Assembly: GCA_030431755.1 (NCBI GenBank)
Contig: JAUIIK010000026.1
Coordinates: 1 to 47,261 of the forward strand
Length of the DNA: 47,261 nucleotides
Source of the DNA: Chloroflexia bacterium
GTDB lineage: Bacteria; Chloroflexota; Chloroflexia; Thermomicrobiales; CFX8
Direction: 5' to 3'
Positions within the stretch are counted from its first letter, which is position 1, and each line of letters begins with the position of its first letter. The notes under the pieces were generated by a model, which was not told where the DNA came from, searched no databases, and worked only from the letters and a program-made list of their open reading frames with translations. Shown piece after piece: positions 25,369 to 33,772 of this stretch. The translations under genes were made by a program, and so were the position numbers.

Positions 25369-26217
25369 ATGAGCGGGGCTGTTGTGCTCCTTTGTAACGA
25401 TGAGCCGGCCGGCCGGGCTATTGCGCAGGCCTGCCGCTCACACGGCATCGCCCCACCGCTGTGGCGGGCACTCCGGCCCGGTTGGGAGTGGCGGCCGGAA
25501 CCGGGAGTTGTCGCTTGTGTCAATGTCGCTGAAGCCGATTCAGCCGATGGCCTGGCGCGTAGCGCCGAGCTGGGCCGTAGCGATGGGTTGATGCCAGTTA
25601 TCTGGGTCGGCCAGCCATCGGCACGTGGCTTCGAACCGTTCCGGCACATCGAGGCCACCGGGGCTTGGCCGGAACGTGTCGCGCTCGCGCTGATCGATGC
25701 GCTGGGACTGACCGAGGCGCTCTTGCCAAACTATGAGAATCGCCTGCGCGTCCTTGGCCGTGAGCTGGACCGGCGCGGCTACACCTCGGTCAGCATCTCG
25801 GAGCAGGGCGATACGCTCCTGGTCGAGCCGGAATCCGAGGGACAATCCGGCCTGCCAACGATCATCGTGAAACCGCCCGACTTCCGCCGTTGGGCCAGAG
25901 AGGCGCTGAACTCGCGGGGCGAGCAGGAGTGGGAACGACCACGCGGTGTGATTGCCGTCGCTGGACACGAAGCGCTTCTCCGCAGCCTCGGTCAGGAGCT
26001 GGACCGGCGTGGCGCGCGCGATATCCGTATTGTGTCGCTGGCGCGGAGCCTGGTGCTGACCGGGGTCGCCACGGTTTCTCCATATGACGCCGGCGAGCCG
26101 TTTCAGGAGATCTACCGGTCGGCCGATCTCCAGCATTCACAGCGACGGGGCAGCCGGCTGCGCCAAAGGCAGGCCGGTTGGATCGAACGCATCGTGCGGG
26201 CGCTGGGCATCCGCTGA
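25369..26217 (+). CDS. Hypothetical protein with an internal duplicated motif
   Basis: This 282-residue protein is of unknown function. The N-terminal part (AVVLLCNDEPAGRAIAQACR, then LMPVIWVGQP) has the alternating strand/helix feel of a receiver or Rossmann-like domain without its acidic pocket. The segment LRVLGRELDRRGYTSVSISE (middle) recurs as LRSLGQELDRRGARDIRIVS about 80 residues later, which suggests two related subdomains. The C-terminal end is basic (QRRGSRLRQRQAGW). The start at 25369 is the first plausible ATG; the frame upstream is the antisense of the GNAT gene. It lies 25 bases before the M24 gene and is probably co-transcribed. Confidence 0.7.
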   Translation: MSGAVVLLCNDEPAGRAIAQACRSHGIAPPLWRALRPGWEWRPEPGVVACVNVAEADSADGLARSAELGRSDGLMPVIWVGQPSARGFEPFRHIEATGAWPERVALALIDALGLTEALLPNYENRLRVLGRELDRRGYTSVSISEQGDTLLVEPESEGQSGLPTIIVKPPDFRRWAREALNSRGEQEWERPRGVIAVAGHEALLRSLGQELDRRGARDIRIVSLARSLVLTGVATVSPYDAGEPFQEIYRSADLQHSQRRGSRLRQRQAGWIERIVRALGIR

Positions 26218-26242
26218 TAGATAGAGAAAGCAAGGGAAGCAC

Positions 26243-27442
26243 ATGAGCGAGGATCGTTGGGCCCAGCTGCCGGTGCCGGTCGAGCAATACCATGCCAGGC
26301 GTCAGGCGTGCCGGGTGGAAGCAAGCGCGCGCGGACTCGATGGCCTGGTCGTCTTTTCGCGCGATCCGGGCCGCGAGGGCAACGGGCTCTATCTGGCCAA
26401 CCACCGACCAATTGCCGGCTCGCACCCGGCCATGTACGACCAACGCGGGCGCGGCTATTGCGCCGTCATTATCCCCATCGACCAACCCTCAACGTTGCTG
26501 GTGACGTCGCCCTACTACGAGCCGGATGTCACGGTCGAGCAGGTCGAGATTGACACGAACCTGCCCCGCGGGCTTGCCTCGATCCTGACCGACGCCGGGC
26601 TGACCAAAGGCGCGCGCTGGGGGCTGGTTGGCGAGGAGTTCCTGTCGGTGTTGCTCTACCGCGACATCATTGCCTCGCTGCCGGGTGTGACCTTCTTCTT
26701 CGCCGACGACCTGCTCTGGTCGCTGCGGGCGATCAAGGATGAGTTCGAGCAGGAGATCCTGCGGGCGGCTGCGAAGATCGCCGACGCCGGCGCTGGCGCG
26801 GCGCGGAGCGCGTTTCGGGCCGGTCAGACAGAGAACCAGGTGGTCGTGGCAATCGACCGGGCGCTGCGTGCCGAGGGTGCCAGCGATACGTCGCTAACCT
26901 GTCAGAGTGGCGTCTACCGCTCCGGCGAACCGCTCATCCGGCCCTACGCGACCGACCGCGTGCTGGAGCCTGGGGATACAGCGCAAATCGAGATTCGCGG
27001 CGCATATCGTGGCTACCGCTTCGACATCTGCCGCTCGGCTATCGTCGGCGAGCCGAGCAATGTCCAGCGGCACCTCTTCGAGACCTGCGAGGAGATGCTC
27101 GACGGGATCATCGCGAAAGCCGCGCCGGGCGTCCGGGCAGAGGAACTCCAGGATGTCTGCGACGAGATCGCCGATCGCGAAGGGCTGAACGGCTACCAGT
27201 CGATGCACTACGGCGGGCCGAGCACCTACTGCGGCCACGGTCTCGGCATCTCCGGCGACGAGCCGCCGGTGCTCTTCACCGGCGACAAGACGATCCTCCG
27301 TCCGGGGATGTATCTGACCCCCGAGCCCGGCATCTACCGCCACCCCGCCGGCGGCCTGCGCCTCGAAGACGACATCCTCATCACCGCCGACGGCTGCGAG
27401 AACCTCAACAGCTCCGAACGCTGGTGGTGGTCGGAGGAATAG
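26243..27442 (+). CDS. M24-family (Xaa-Pro peptidase/creatinase-like) hydrolase
   Basis: This 399-residue protein has the two-domain build of M24 proteins: a creatinase-type N-terminal domain, then a pita-bread domain. Residues aligning with metal ligands are Glu in IEIRGAYRGYRFDICR (usually Asp), the Asp in the same segment, His in CGHGLGI, Glu in PEPGIYR and Glu in RLEDDI. The first ligand change and the lack of a second conserved His after GHGLGI suggest a creatinase- or ectoine-hydrolase-like enzyme rather than a typical aminopeptidase P. The last residues, ERWWWSEE, are encoded by a 24-bp segment repeated after the RES toxin gene. Confidence 0.85.
   Translation: MSEDRWAQLPVPVEQYHARRQACRVEASARGLDGLVVFSRDPGREGNGLYLANHRPIAGSHPAMYDQRGRGYCAVIIPIDQPSTLLVTSPYYEPDVTVEQVEIDTNLPRGLASILTDAGLTKGARWGLVGEEFLSVLLYRDIIASLPGVTFFFADDLLWSLRAIKDEFEQEILRAAAKIADAGAGAARSAFRAGQTENQVVVAIDRALRAEGASDTSLTCQSGVYRSGEPLIRPYATDRVLEPGDTAQIEIRGAYRGYRFDICRSAIVGEPSNVQRHLFETCEEMLDGIIAKAAPGVRAEELQDVCDEIADREGLNGYQSMHYGGPSTYCGHGLGISGDEPPVLFTGDKTILRPGMYLTPEPGIYRHPAGGLRLEDDILITADGCENLNSSERWWWSEE
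27415..27438 (+). repeat. Direct repeat, left copy (end of the M24 gene)
   Basis: These 24 bases, CGAACGCTGGTGGTGG followed by TCGGAGGA, are identical to 28846-28869. Similarity continues, with one gap, through the stop codon into TGTGG. The left copy encodes the final residues of the M24 protein. Confidence 0.85.
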
Positions 27443-27468
27443 CTGTGGCGTCGCCGTGGCCTAACTGG

Positions 27469-27515
27469 AGTTGACGTAGTTGCATATATGTGCTGAAATA
27501 TACTTGGTCAACTAC
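27469..27515. promoter_or_regulatory. Inverted repeats upstream of the RES antitoxin, candidate operator
   Basis: AGTTGAC (27469-27475) pairs with GTCAACT (27507-27513), and GTAGTTG (27476-27482) pairs with CAACTAC (27509-27515). The arms flank an AT-rich core with TATACT. This is a plausible autoregulatory site for the antitoxin, but no binding evidence exists. Confidence 0.4.
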
Positions 27516-27531
27516 AGGCAAGGTGGTACGT

Positions 27532-28185
27532 ATGTCAGTCAGCATCCAGCACGGGACAAGCGGAGGAAGCGCGGATAACCTCAGCCGGGCGCTACGGCGT
27601 CTGCAAGAGGCGAGTGACAGCGCCGAGAAAGAGGCGTTCGCGTCGCGGGCGCTCTATGCCATTGCGCGGCTGCTCGACACACAAGAAGCCGGAACACTGC
27701 TTGCCGCTACCGGCGCGGCTTCGGACTACGACGTGCTCTTGCAGGCGCTCGAGCATCCGGCCGCGCTGCGCATGCTCGACGCCGGACCGCTGGCGAAAGC
27801 CAAGCTGCGCGGGCTGCGCTACCGCGAACTCCTAATGAACGCTGAAGGCGGAACATACTCATCCCAAGAGGCTGCGGATGTGCTTGGCCTCACCCGTCAA
27901 GCTGTCGACAAGCGCCGGCGGAGCGGGCGGCTCATCGGTCTCTCGACAGGCAGGCGGGGTTACGCCTACCCAGCCTGGCAGTTCGACCAACAACACGGGA
28001 CGGTACCGGGGCTGGAAGCGGTGCTCGCGGATCTGCAAGCGCACGATCCCTGGATGCAGCTTAGCTTTATGGTGAATCCTACGCCGTATCTCGCTGACCG
28101 TACGCCGCTAGACGTGCTGCGCGCTGGCGAGGTCGAGGCGGTTCGCCGAACGGCCCAGGCATTTGGCGAGCAGGGTGCCGCCTAG
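27532..28185 (+). CDS. Xre/MbcA/ParS-type antitoxin of a RES toxin module
   Basis: This 217-residue protein has a central helix-turn-helix (SSQEAADVLGLTRQAVDKRR) and a C-terminal toxin-binding region like DUF2384 (NPTPYLADRTPLDVLRAGEV, then EAVRRTAQAFGEQGA). Such proteins bind and block RES-domain NAD-degrading toxins and repress their own operon. I chose the ATG at 27532 (AAGGTGG five bases upstream) over the GTG at 27490. Its end overlaps the RES gene by about 11 bases, the usual coupling. Inverted repeats lie at 27469-27515. The N-terminal ~100 residues are helical and less familiar. Confidence 0.85.
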   Translation: MSVSIQHGTSGGSADNLSRALRRLQEASDSAEKEAFASRALYAIARLLDTQEAGTLLAATGAASDYDVLLQALEHPAALRMLDAGPLAKAKLRGLRYRELLMNAEGGTYSSQEAADVLGLTRQAVDKRRRSGRLIGLSTGRRGYAYPAWQFDQQHGTVPGLEAVLADLQAHDPWMQLSFMVNPTPYLADRTPLDVLRAGEVEAVRRTAQAFGEQGAA

Positions 28186-28792
28186 TACCGCGTATCCCGG
28201 GCCGCATCCCGACCCTCGGGGAGATCTGGCGGATATCGCGCTGCCTATTCTTGCTGAGCAACGCCTATGGTATCGGCTCCACAGCAACCGCTACCCGGCG
28301 CTCTTCTTCGGCCGGACCGGCCGGAATCGCTTTGACGCTTCGGACGCGGCGTTCGGTGTCATGTACCTCGGCGATAGCCCGCACTGTTGCTTTGTCGAGA
28401 CCTATGGCCGGTCAGATCACGGCGCCCACAAGGTTGTCACCTATACGGAGCTTGCGGCTCGGAATCTGGCGCAGCTCGAGTTCGAGCGCCCTCTGCGGCT
28501 CGTTGACCTCACTGGCGCGGGGTTGGTTCGAGTCGGGGCTGACAATCGTCTCGGGGTTGGTGATTACCGCATAAGCCAGCGGTGGTCCGAGGCGTTCTGG
28601 GCACATCCGGATAAACCCGACGGCCTGCTGTACCGCTCTCGGCACGATCCATCGTGTGTATGCCTGGCAGTGTACGAGCGTGTCGCCGTGCATGCGACCT
28701 CAACGGATCTCGGTAGTCTTGCCGTGGATGCCAATCAGGCTCTCCTCGGCGAAATCCTCGACGCATACGCCATCGGTTACATCGACGAATGA
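28175..28792 (+). CDS. RES-domain toxin (probable NAD+-degrading)
   Basis: This protein of about 205 residues has the RES-domain order: LWYRLHSNRYPALFFGRTGR and NRFDASDAAFGVMYLG, then CCFVETYGRSDHGAHK with the conserved Glu. ISQRWSEAFWAHPDKPDGLL and YRSRHDPSCVCLAVYER follow, with the conserved Arg and Ser/His region. Characterised RES toxins hydrolyse or phosphorolyse NAD+ and stop growth until antitoxin returns. Start candidates are GTG 28175 and TTG 28163; both overlap the antitoxin. The module is bracketed by a copied 24-bp end of the M24 gene, a sign of past insertion or duplication. Confidence 0.87.
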   Translation: MPPSTAYPGPHPDPRGDLADIALPILAEQRLWYRLHSNRYPALFFGRTGRNRFDASDAAFGVMYLGDSPHCCFVETYGRSDHGAHKVVTYTELAARNLAQLEFERPLRLVDLTGAGLVRVGADNRLGVGDYRISQRWSEAFWAHPDKPDGLLYRSRHDPSCVCLAVYERVAVHATSTDLGSLAVDANQALLGEILDAYAIGYIDE

Positions 28793-28845
28793 CACGCCAG
28801 AAATGTCATCGGGCGGCAATGGCACGGGGCACTACTCACTGTCGG

Positions 28846-28869
28846 CGAACGCTGGTGGTGGTCGGAGGA
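28846..28869 (+). repeat. Direct repeat, right copy, after the RES toxin gene
   Basis: Identical to 27415-27438. In the matching frame it reads GERWWWSED and a stop, the same ending as the M24 protein, but the preceding residues do not match. It is then followed by TGTGG, TTGACG and ATGTGC, in the same order as upstream of the first antitoxin. It looks like a residual copy of the M24 terminus plus promoter region. Confidence 0.8.
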
Positions 28870-28912
28870 TTAGTGTGGTTGACGCTTAGTGATGTGCAAT
28901 GGCTGTAGGATT

Positions 28913-28940
28913 TTGGCTGCCAAACATCGGCGGTTATATA
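28913..28940 (+). promoter_or_regulatory. Possible promoter of the second antitoxin gene
   Basis: TTGGCT (28913-28918) and TATATA (28935-28940) are 16 bp apart, each with four of six consensus bases. They lie about 20 bp before the GTG at 28959, so any transcript would be short-leadered. This is a weak call. Confidence 0.35.
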
Positions 28941-28958
28941 TGAAGACGGGCATCCGCT

Positions 28959-29315
28959 GTGAGCGTATACGCATTCGATTCAACGATGCGAACGGTTGTA
29001 GACCAGCTCCGGGCAGGGCTTAACCTGGATAGCCAGGAGCTGGCGGATGTGCTCTGCGTTACGCCACGGACAGTCAACCGCTGGCAGGGCGAGCAGGCGC
29101 TGCCTCAGCGGGCCACTCGCGAGCGCATCACGCAGTTGCTTGAGCTTGAGCAGGAACTGCAGGCCACATTCGATAGTCGTGTGGCGGTTCGAACATGGCT
29201 CAATACTGACAATCGCTATCTCGGCGGCATCAAACCGGTCGAGGCGCTACGCATTGGCCGCTGTGATCGCGTACGCGCTGCGCTGGAAATTCTGGCTCCC
29301 GGAGTCTTTGTCTAG
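28959..29315 (+). CDS. Orphan Xre/MbcA/ParS-type antitoxin-like protein
   Basis: This 118-residue protein has an N-terminal helix-turn-helix (LDSQELADVLCVTPRTVNRW) and a C-terminal DUF2384-like toxin-binding domain (WLNTDNRYLGGIKPVEALRI, then GRCDRVRAALEILAPGVF). That makes it a second, smaller antitoxin of the same class as the one at 27532. No RES or other toxin gene follows: 29316-29505 holds no convincing frame. It may be a leftover of a decayed module, a second antitoxin for the adjacent RES toxin, or a regulator. It starts with GTG. Confidence 0.82.
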   Translation: MSVYAFDSTMRTVVDQLRAGLNLDSQELADVLCVTPRTVNRWQGEQALPQRATRERITQLLELEQELQATFDSRVAVRTWLNTDNRYLGGIKPVEALRIGRCDRVRAALEILAPGVFV

Positions 29316-29505
29316 CACATACGTTGACGCGGACTACGACGTGGGAAACTGCCGCACAGCTGGTTCGAGGCGGTCAGCGCTCTTCCTGGTCAGGTGACGC
29401 CTGGCGGATTCATCGCGATCAGCACAAGTCTGGTGACCCGGCGGGATCGTTGACTATCGTGAACCGCGACTCTTGATCGATGCGGCGCTGTAGCTGGACC
29501 AGCGG

Positions 29506-30225
29506 CTAGTCGATCTGGCGGACGGTCCAGGCGAGGGTGTTGCCCTCGTGGATCGTCAACGTGGCGTCCTGGCTGGCTAGAATCTCGGTCGCGGCGCGAT
29601 GGTAGGCAACGGCGAATTCCGATACCTTGAAGCCATCACAGCCGGGCCGGTCGCGGAAACCGAGGTAGATGGAGAAGTCTCCCGCGCCATAGTCACAGGC
29701 GGCGAAGAACATGAAGCCCGCATACTCCTGAATCTTCGGCGCGCCAGCCCGTGGCACCAGGTCGGCCCAGAGCTCCAGGATCGCAGCCATATCGGTCGCT
29801 CCGGACACTTCGTATATCAACGCCGGCGCAAATCCGGACACGGTTGCCAGGTCCATCTGTTGCATGCCCATGCGCGGCCCGAGCAGCTGTCGCCGGGCAA
29901 CGCCGCGCCGGAAGGATTCGACCTGGTGAACCCACGGGCTTTCCGGCAACTCCCGCCGCTCTTGCTCGATCAGCTCTTTGCGACGGCCGGCGTGGAATTG
30001 CTCGATCGAGACCTCGTTCTGCCAGAAGGCAATCACCCGATGCCGCTCGCCGTCATGGAGGTAGATCATCGACTGGAAGCCGGGGGCAGGGCGGATGAAG
30101 GACCCGCCGAAGCGTCCAGCTTCGAGCAAGTTTTCGTCGGCGACGCCGGGTTGGAAGCGCGCCTCCTCGATCGGAACGTCAGAGAGCGCGCTGTATGCGA
30201 CCAGTGGTTGATATCCGCGCGACAT
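29506..30225 (-). CDS. Hypothetical protein, possibly two dimeric alpha/beta-barrel domains
   Basis: This is a 239-residue cytoplasmic-looking protein with no signal peptide. Segments such as FQSMIYLHDGERHRVIAFWQNEVS and, in the second half, APALIYEVSGATDMAAILEL have the strand-helix rhythm of ABM/dimeric ferredoxin-like proteins, but no active-site motif is clear. Within such families, monooxygenases and stress proteins are common. I assign no function. It is divergent from the SDR gene at 30398, with 172 bp between them. Confidence 0.65.
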   Translation of the reverse strand: MSRGYQPLVAYSALSDVPIEEARFQPGVADENLLEAGRFGGSFIRPAPGFQSMIYLHDGERHRVIAFWQNEVSIEQFHAGRRKELIEQERRELPESPWVHQVESFRRGVARRQLLGPRMGMQQMDLATVSGFAPALIYEVSGATDMAAILELWADLVPRAGAPKIQEYAGFMFFAACDYGAGDFSIYLGFRDRPGCDGFKVSEFAVAYHRAATEILASQDATLTIHEGNTLAWTVRQID

Positions 30226-30397
30226 CGCCGTTCACCGTTTCCGGTTGCCATACTCCCGCAACGCGCTGGAGTCTATCGAGGGTCCGTACCGGCTTCGTTG
30301 TCGTCGCCGGATCGTGAGGTGTCTAGGTCTTTGTACATGAATTGCGAAAAAGTCGCGAACGCCGCGCCGGAGCAGACGTACTGGAAGGCATGCAGGG

Positions 30398-31234
30398 ATG
30401 GCTAAGCAGTCTAGGACTTCTCACGTAAGTAACTTGTTGCGTGGCCGGGTCGCGGTCGTCACCGGCGCCGGGCGTGGTTGGGGGCATAGCATCTGCCGGA
30501 TGCTGGCGCGGCATGGCGCGCACGTTGTCGCAACCTCCGAGGTCACCGTTGAACTGGAAGAGCTACGGATGACCGTGGGCGCCGCGGGCGGCAGCCTGGA
30601 GACCGCGATCCTGGATTTGACCGATCGGGCCGCGACCGAGGCGTTCGCGGCTAGCGTCCTGGCGCGCCATCGTCGAGTCGATGTGCTGGTCAACGCCGCG
30701 GGTATCCTGCGGAATCAGGCGTTTCTGGATCAGACTCAGGACGATGTGGAAGTGACGTTGGAGATCATGCTGCTTGCACCGATGCGGCTCATCCGGGCCT
30801 TTGCGCCGGCCATGATCGCTGGTGGACGTGGTGCGATCATCAACATCTCGTCGCGCGCCGGGCGGGTTGGTTCGGCCGGAGAGACAGACTACTGCGCCGC
30901 GAAGTTCGGCCTCGAAGGGTTCTCCTATGCGCTGGCCGAGGAGCTCGCGCCGCATAACGTCAGCGTCAACCTGCTGACGCCCGGCCAGGACATCGGTGAC
31001 CGGCCGCTCAAGCCCACCTCGGTCACTGCCGCCGAATTCGCCGCCTGGCCCGAGGCGCGCCGCGTCCGCTACCGCGATTCAATGGAGCTCACCGAAGCCT
31101 GTGTCTACCTGGCGCTTCAGGACTCCGCATCGCTCACCGGCCGCCGCTTCAGCGCCAGCGCCCTCTCGGCCACGATCCGCCAACATGGCTACGACCTACC
31201 GGTTGAGGTGTTGGCGAGTGTTCCGGATGAGTAG
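30398..31234 (+). CDS. Short-chain dehydrogenase/reductase
   Basis: This 278-residue classical SDR has nucleotide-binding TGAGRGWGHSICRML near the start, VLVNAAGILRNQAF (the NAAG strand-stabilising motif), IINISSRAGR with catalytic Ser, and DYCAAKFGLEGFSYALAEE with the Tyr-x-x-x-Lys pair. It would oxidise or reduce a carbonyl/alcohol using NAD(P)(H). The third Gly of the TGxxxGxG motif is kept (GRGWGHS). The start is an ATG after GCAGG. A palindromic intergenic element follows its stop. Confidence 0.9.
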   Translation: MAKQSRTSHVSNLLRGRVAVVTGAGRGWGHSICRMLARHGAHVVATSEVTVELEELRMTVGAAGGSLETAILDLTDRAATEAFAASVLARHRRVDVLVNAAGILRNQAFLDQTQDDVEVTLEIMLLAPMRLIRAFAPAMIAGGRGAIINISSRAGRVGSAGETDYCAAKFGLEGFSYALAEELAPHNVSVNLLTPGQDIGDRPLKPTSVTAAEFAAWPEARRVRYRDSMELTEACVYLALQDSASLTGRRFSASALSATIRQHGYDLPVEVLASVPDE

Positions 31235-31239
31235 TACGT

Positions 31240-31371
31240 AGTTTGCAGGTTGTAGTGAGTAGGAAAGCCGGGGAGTTCCCTCACCCCCAACCCCTCTCCC
31301 ACTGCTGCGCGGGGAGAGGGGAGAAGCGCCAGGTGGATTTCCTACAAACTACGCACTACAACCTACAAACT
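31240..31371. repeat. Nested palindromic intergenic element (MITE/REP-like)
   Basis: The outer arms are 31240-31266 (AGTTTGCAGGTTGTAGTG, then AGTAGGAAA) and 31338-31371, which reads inverted as AGTTTGTAGGTTGTAGTG with an extra internal block. The inner stem is CCCCTCTCCC (31291-31300) with GGGAGAGGGG (31312-31321). The core CCCTCACCCCCAACCCC resembles interspersed repeats I associate with Chloroflexota genomes, from memory. It sits between convergent stop codons and could also end transcription. Confidence 0.65.
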
Positions 31372-31374
31372 CAG

Positions 31375-33756
31375 CTAGTCTCCAGCCGGTGCGCCCGCCG
31401 GTTCAAAGGTGTCGTCGTCGACGCCTTCGACGTTGATCTCCGGGAGCCAGCCGAGCCAGTTGGGGAAGTACCAGTTCCAGTCGCCCAGCAGCTTCATACC
31501 GGCCGGGACGAGGATCACCCGGACGATCGAGGCGTCGATGATGACGGCGATCGCCAGACCGAAGCCCATCTGTTGGAACATCGATAGCTCGCCCATCGCG
31601 AAGCCGCCGAAGACGGCGACCATGATCAGGGCCGCGCCGGTGATGATCGAGGCCGTCGAGCGCAGGCCGTAGGCGACCGACTCGGCGTTGTTGTGCGTCT
31701 GGTCGTAGTGTTCCTTGATCCGGCTGAGCAGGAAGACGTGGTAGTCCATCGAGAGCCCGAAGAGGATCGAGAACATCATCAGCGGGATCCAGGCGTCGAT
31801 CCGGTCGACCTGCTTGAAGCCGAAGAGCTCGTTGCCCCAGCCGTGCTGGAAGACAGCCACCAGCAAGCCGTAGCTCGCGCCGACCGACAGCAGGTTCATG
31901 ATGACCGACTTGATCGGGACGACGATTGAGCGGAAGGCCAGCAACAACAGGACCAGGCTCATGCCGAGCACGAAGGCGAAGACAACCGGTGTGAAGGTAT
32001 CGACGACGTTATTGAAGTCGACCGTGAACGCGCTCGGGCCGCCAACGACGACATTGGCGTCGACGCCCCCGAACGCTTGCGGCACGTACGCACCGCGCAA
32101 GGTCTCGACGGCGCGCAGGGCTGCGTCACTCTGCACGTCACTCGTGGCCGGCAGCGAGATGACCGCCAGGTCGCCGGCGCTATTGGTCTGAACACTTGCC
32201 GGGCCGAAGGCGGAATCGGTTGCCGCGAGCGCGGTGAACTCCTCGATGCCGGTCTGGATCTCGTCTGCATTCACATTGTCGGCATCGATGACGACGACGT
32301 GCGGCTCCTCCAGCGACACGCCGCTGAACTCAGCGCCGAGCAGCTCGAAGGCCTGGCGCGCCGAGGCGTCCTCCGGCAGCGTGCTGATGCCCGACTGGCC
32401 GAGGTTGATGGTGAAGTAGACGAGGCCGATGGCCAGCAGCGCGACGGTCGTGACCGAGACGAGCGCCGCCGGGTAGCGCATCACGAAGCCGGTCAGGCGA
32501 TCCCAGAAGCCGCCGCTGGCTGTTGAATCGCGCATCCGCAGCACTGGCAGGTCGAGCGCCGAGGCCGCCAGCGAGGCGATGCCGAGGACGGCGTAGACGA
32601 TCGTGAAGGCGATGTGGACGCCGAGGCCGACCTGGAAGAAGACGGCGAAGAGCAGGAGCACGACGCCGAGTGTGCCGGTCAGCACACGGCCGGTGCCTTT
32701 GCTGATGTTGTTGCCAAGCAATTGCATGATGGCGGGCAGCAAGGTCAGCGTGGCGGCGACCGAGACGATTACGACGATGATCGCGCCGGTTCCAAGGCTA
32801 TTGAAGATCGTCGAGGGCACGATCAGCATGCCGAGCAGGGCGATGACGACGGTCATGCCGCTGAAGAGGACGGCCTTGCTGGCCGTGTCGCCCGCCCGGA
32901 CGATCGCGCTCGCTATGTCGCGCCCGGCGCGCAGCTCCTCGCGGTAGCGCCCAACGATGAAGAGGGCGTAGTCGATGCCGACGGCCAGGCCGATCATGAC
33001 GATCATGTTGGTGACGAAGAGCGAGAGCTCGAAAGCATGGCCGATGATCATTGTCGAGCCGACGGCAATGGCTATCGATGTGATCGCCAGGCCGAGCGGG
33101 ATGCCGGCCGAGACGAGCGTGCCGAAGACGATCACCAGCACGATCAAGGCGACCGAGATGCCGATCGTCTCGCCGGTGAGGAGGTCGGACTCCGCCGTCT
33201 CCTCGAAGGCGAGGTTGATGCTCTCCTGGCCGCCGGTGTGGACGCTGAAGCCATCCTCGCCATTGTGTTCTTCGACGATCTCGACGTAGCTGGCGACGCT
33301 TGCCCCGTAATCCCCGATAAAGACGGGCAGGATCATCGCCTGCTGGTCATCGGAGACGAGGCTGGGATCCTGAGTGTCGTAGTAGCTGACGATCTGCCCG
33401 ACGAAGCCGCCCGAGTCCGCAGCGAGATCTGCCTGGAGGCCGGTGACGAATGCCTGGAATTCCGGGCTGTCGACGGTTGCGCCATCTGATTTGACGACGA
33501 CGAGCTCATCGGGACTCGGCGCGCTGTCCATGCGCTCAGCGATCAGCTCGTCGGCCTGCTTGGCGTCTGGATCGTTCGTGAAGTTGGCGTCGGTAGTCAT
33601 ATCCGCTGGAAACACTGCCGCAATGGTGCCGGCGACAATGAACAGTGCCAGCCAGACAGCGACGGTCTTCCAGGGGTTGCGTATTGCCAGGTCTGCGAGG
33701 CGGCCGGTGAAGCCGCGTGGGTTCGTTCCTGCCATTGGTTCCTTCATCCTTGCCAT
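31375..33756 (-). CDS. MMPL-family RND transporter
   Basis: This membrane protein of about 793 residues has the RND pattern. A first helix after a basic start (WKTVAVWLALFIVAGTIAAV) is followed by a large outer loop, a block of helices with VTNMIVMIGLAVGIDYALFI, a second loop, and a second helix block including MMFSILFGLSMDYHVFLLSR. The GIDYALF and SMDYHVF segments hold the Asp residues used in proton relay in MMPL proteins. It likely exports lipids or hydrophobic drugs with proton-motive force. I chose the ATG at 33756, 17 bases after the tetR stop; 33747 and 33735 are alternatives. It is co-transcribed with its TetR regulator. Confidence 0.92.
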   Translation of the reverse strand: MARMKEPMAGTNPRGFTGRLADLAIRNPWKTVAVWLALFIVAGTIAAVFPADMTTDANFTNDPDAKQADELIAERMDSAPSPDELVVVKSDGATVDSPEFQAFVTGLQADLAADSGGFVGQIVSYYDTQDPSLVSDDQQAMILPVFIGDYGASVASYVEIVEEHNGEDGFSVHTGGQESINLAFEETAESDLLTGETIGISVALIVLVIVFGTLVSAGIPLGLAITSIAIAVGSTMIIGHAFELSLFVTNMIVMIGLAVGIDYALFIVGRYREELRAGRDIASAIVRAGDTASKAVLFSGMTVVIALLGMLIVPSTIFNSLGTGAIIVVIVSVAATLTLLPAIMQLLGNNISKGTGRVLTGTLGVVLLLFAVFFQVGLGVHIAFTIVYAVLGIASLAASALDLPVLRMRDSTASGGFWDRLTGFVMRYPAALVSVTTVALLAIGLVYFTINLGQSGISTLPEDASARQAFELLGAEFSGVSLEEPHVVVIDADNVNADEIQTGIEEFTALAATDSAFGPASVQTNSAGDLAVISLPATSDVQSDAALRAVETLRGAYVPQAFGGVDANVVVGGPSAFTVDFNNVVDTFTPVVFAFVLGMSLVLLLLAFRSIVVPIKSVIMNLLSVGASYGLLVAVFQHGWGNELFGFKQVDRIDAWIPLMMFSILFGLSMDYHVFLLSRIKEHYDQTHNNAESVAYGLRSTASIITGAALIMVAVFGGFAMGELSMFQQMGFGLAIAVIIDASIVRVILVPAGMKLLGDWNWYFPNWLGWLPEINVEGVDDDTFEPAGAPAGD

Positions 33757-33772
33757 ACTCTGCGTCGAGTAG

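Noticed and set aside
32614-33489. 291-codon open frame on the + strand, Asp/His-rich
   Set aside because: Antisense of the MMPL transporter; the composition reflects complementing hydrophobic codons.
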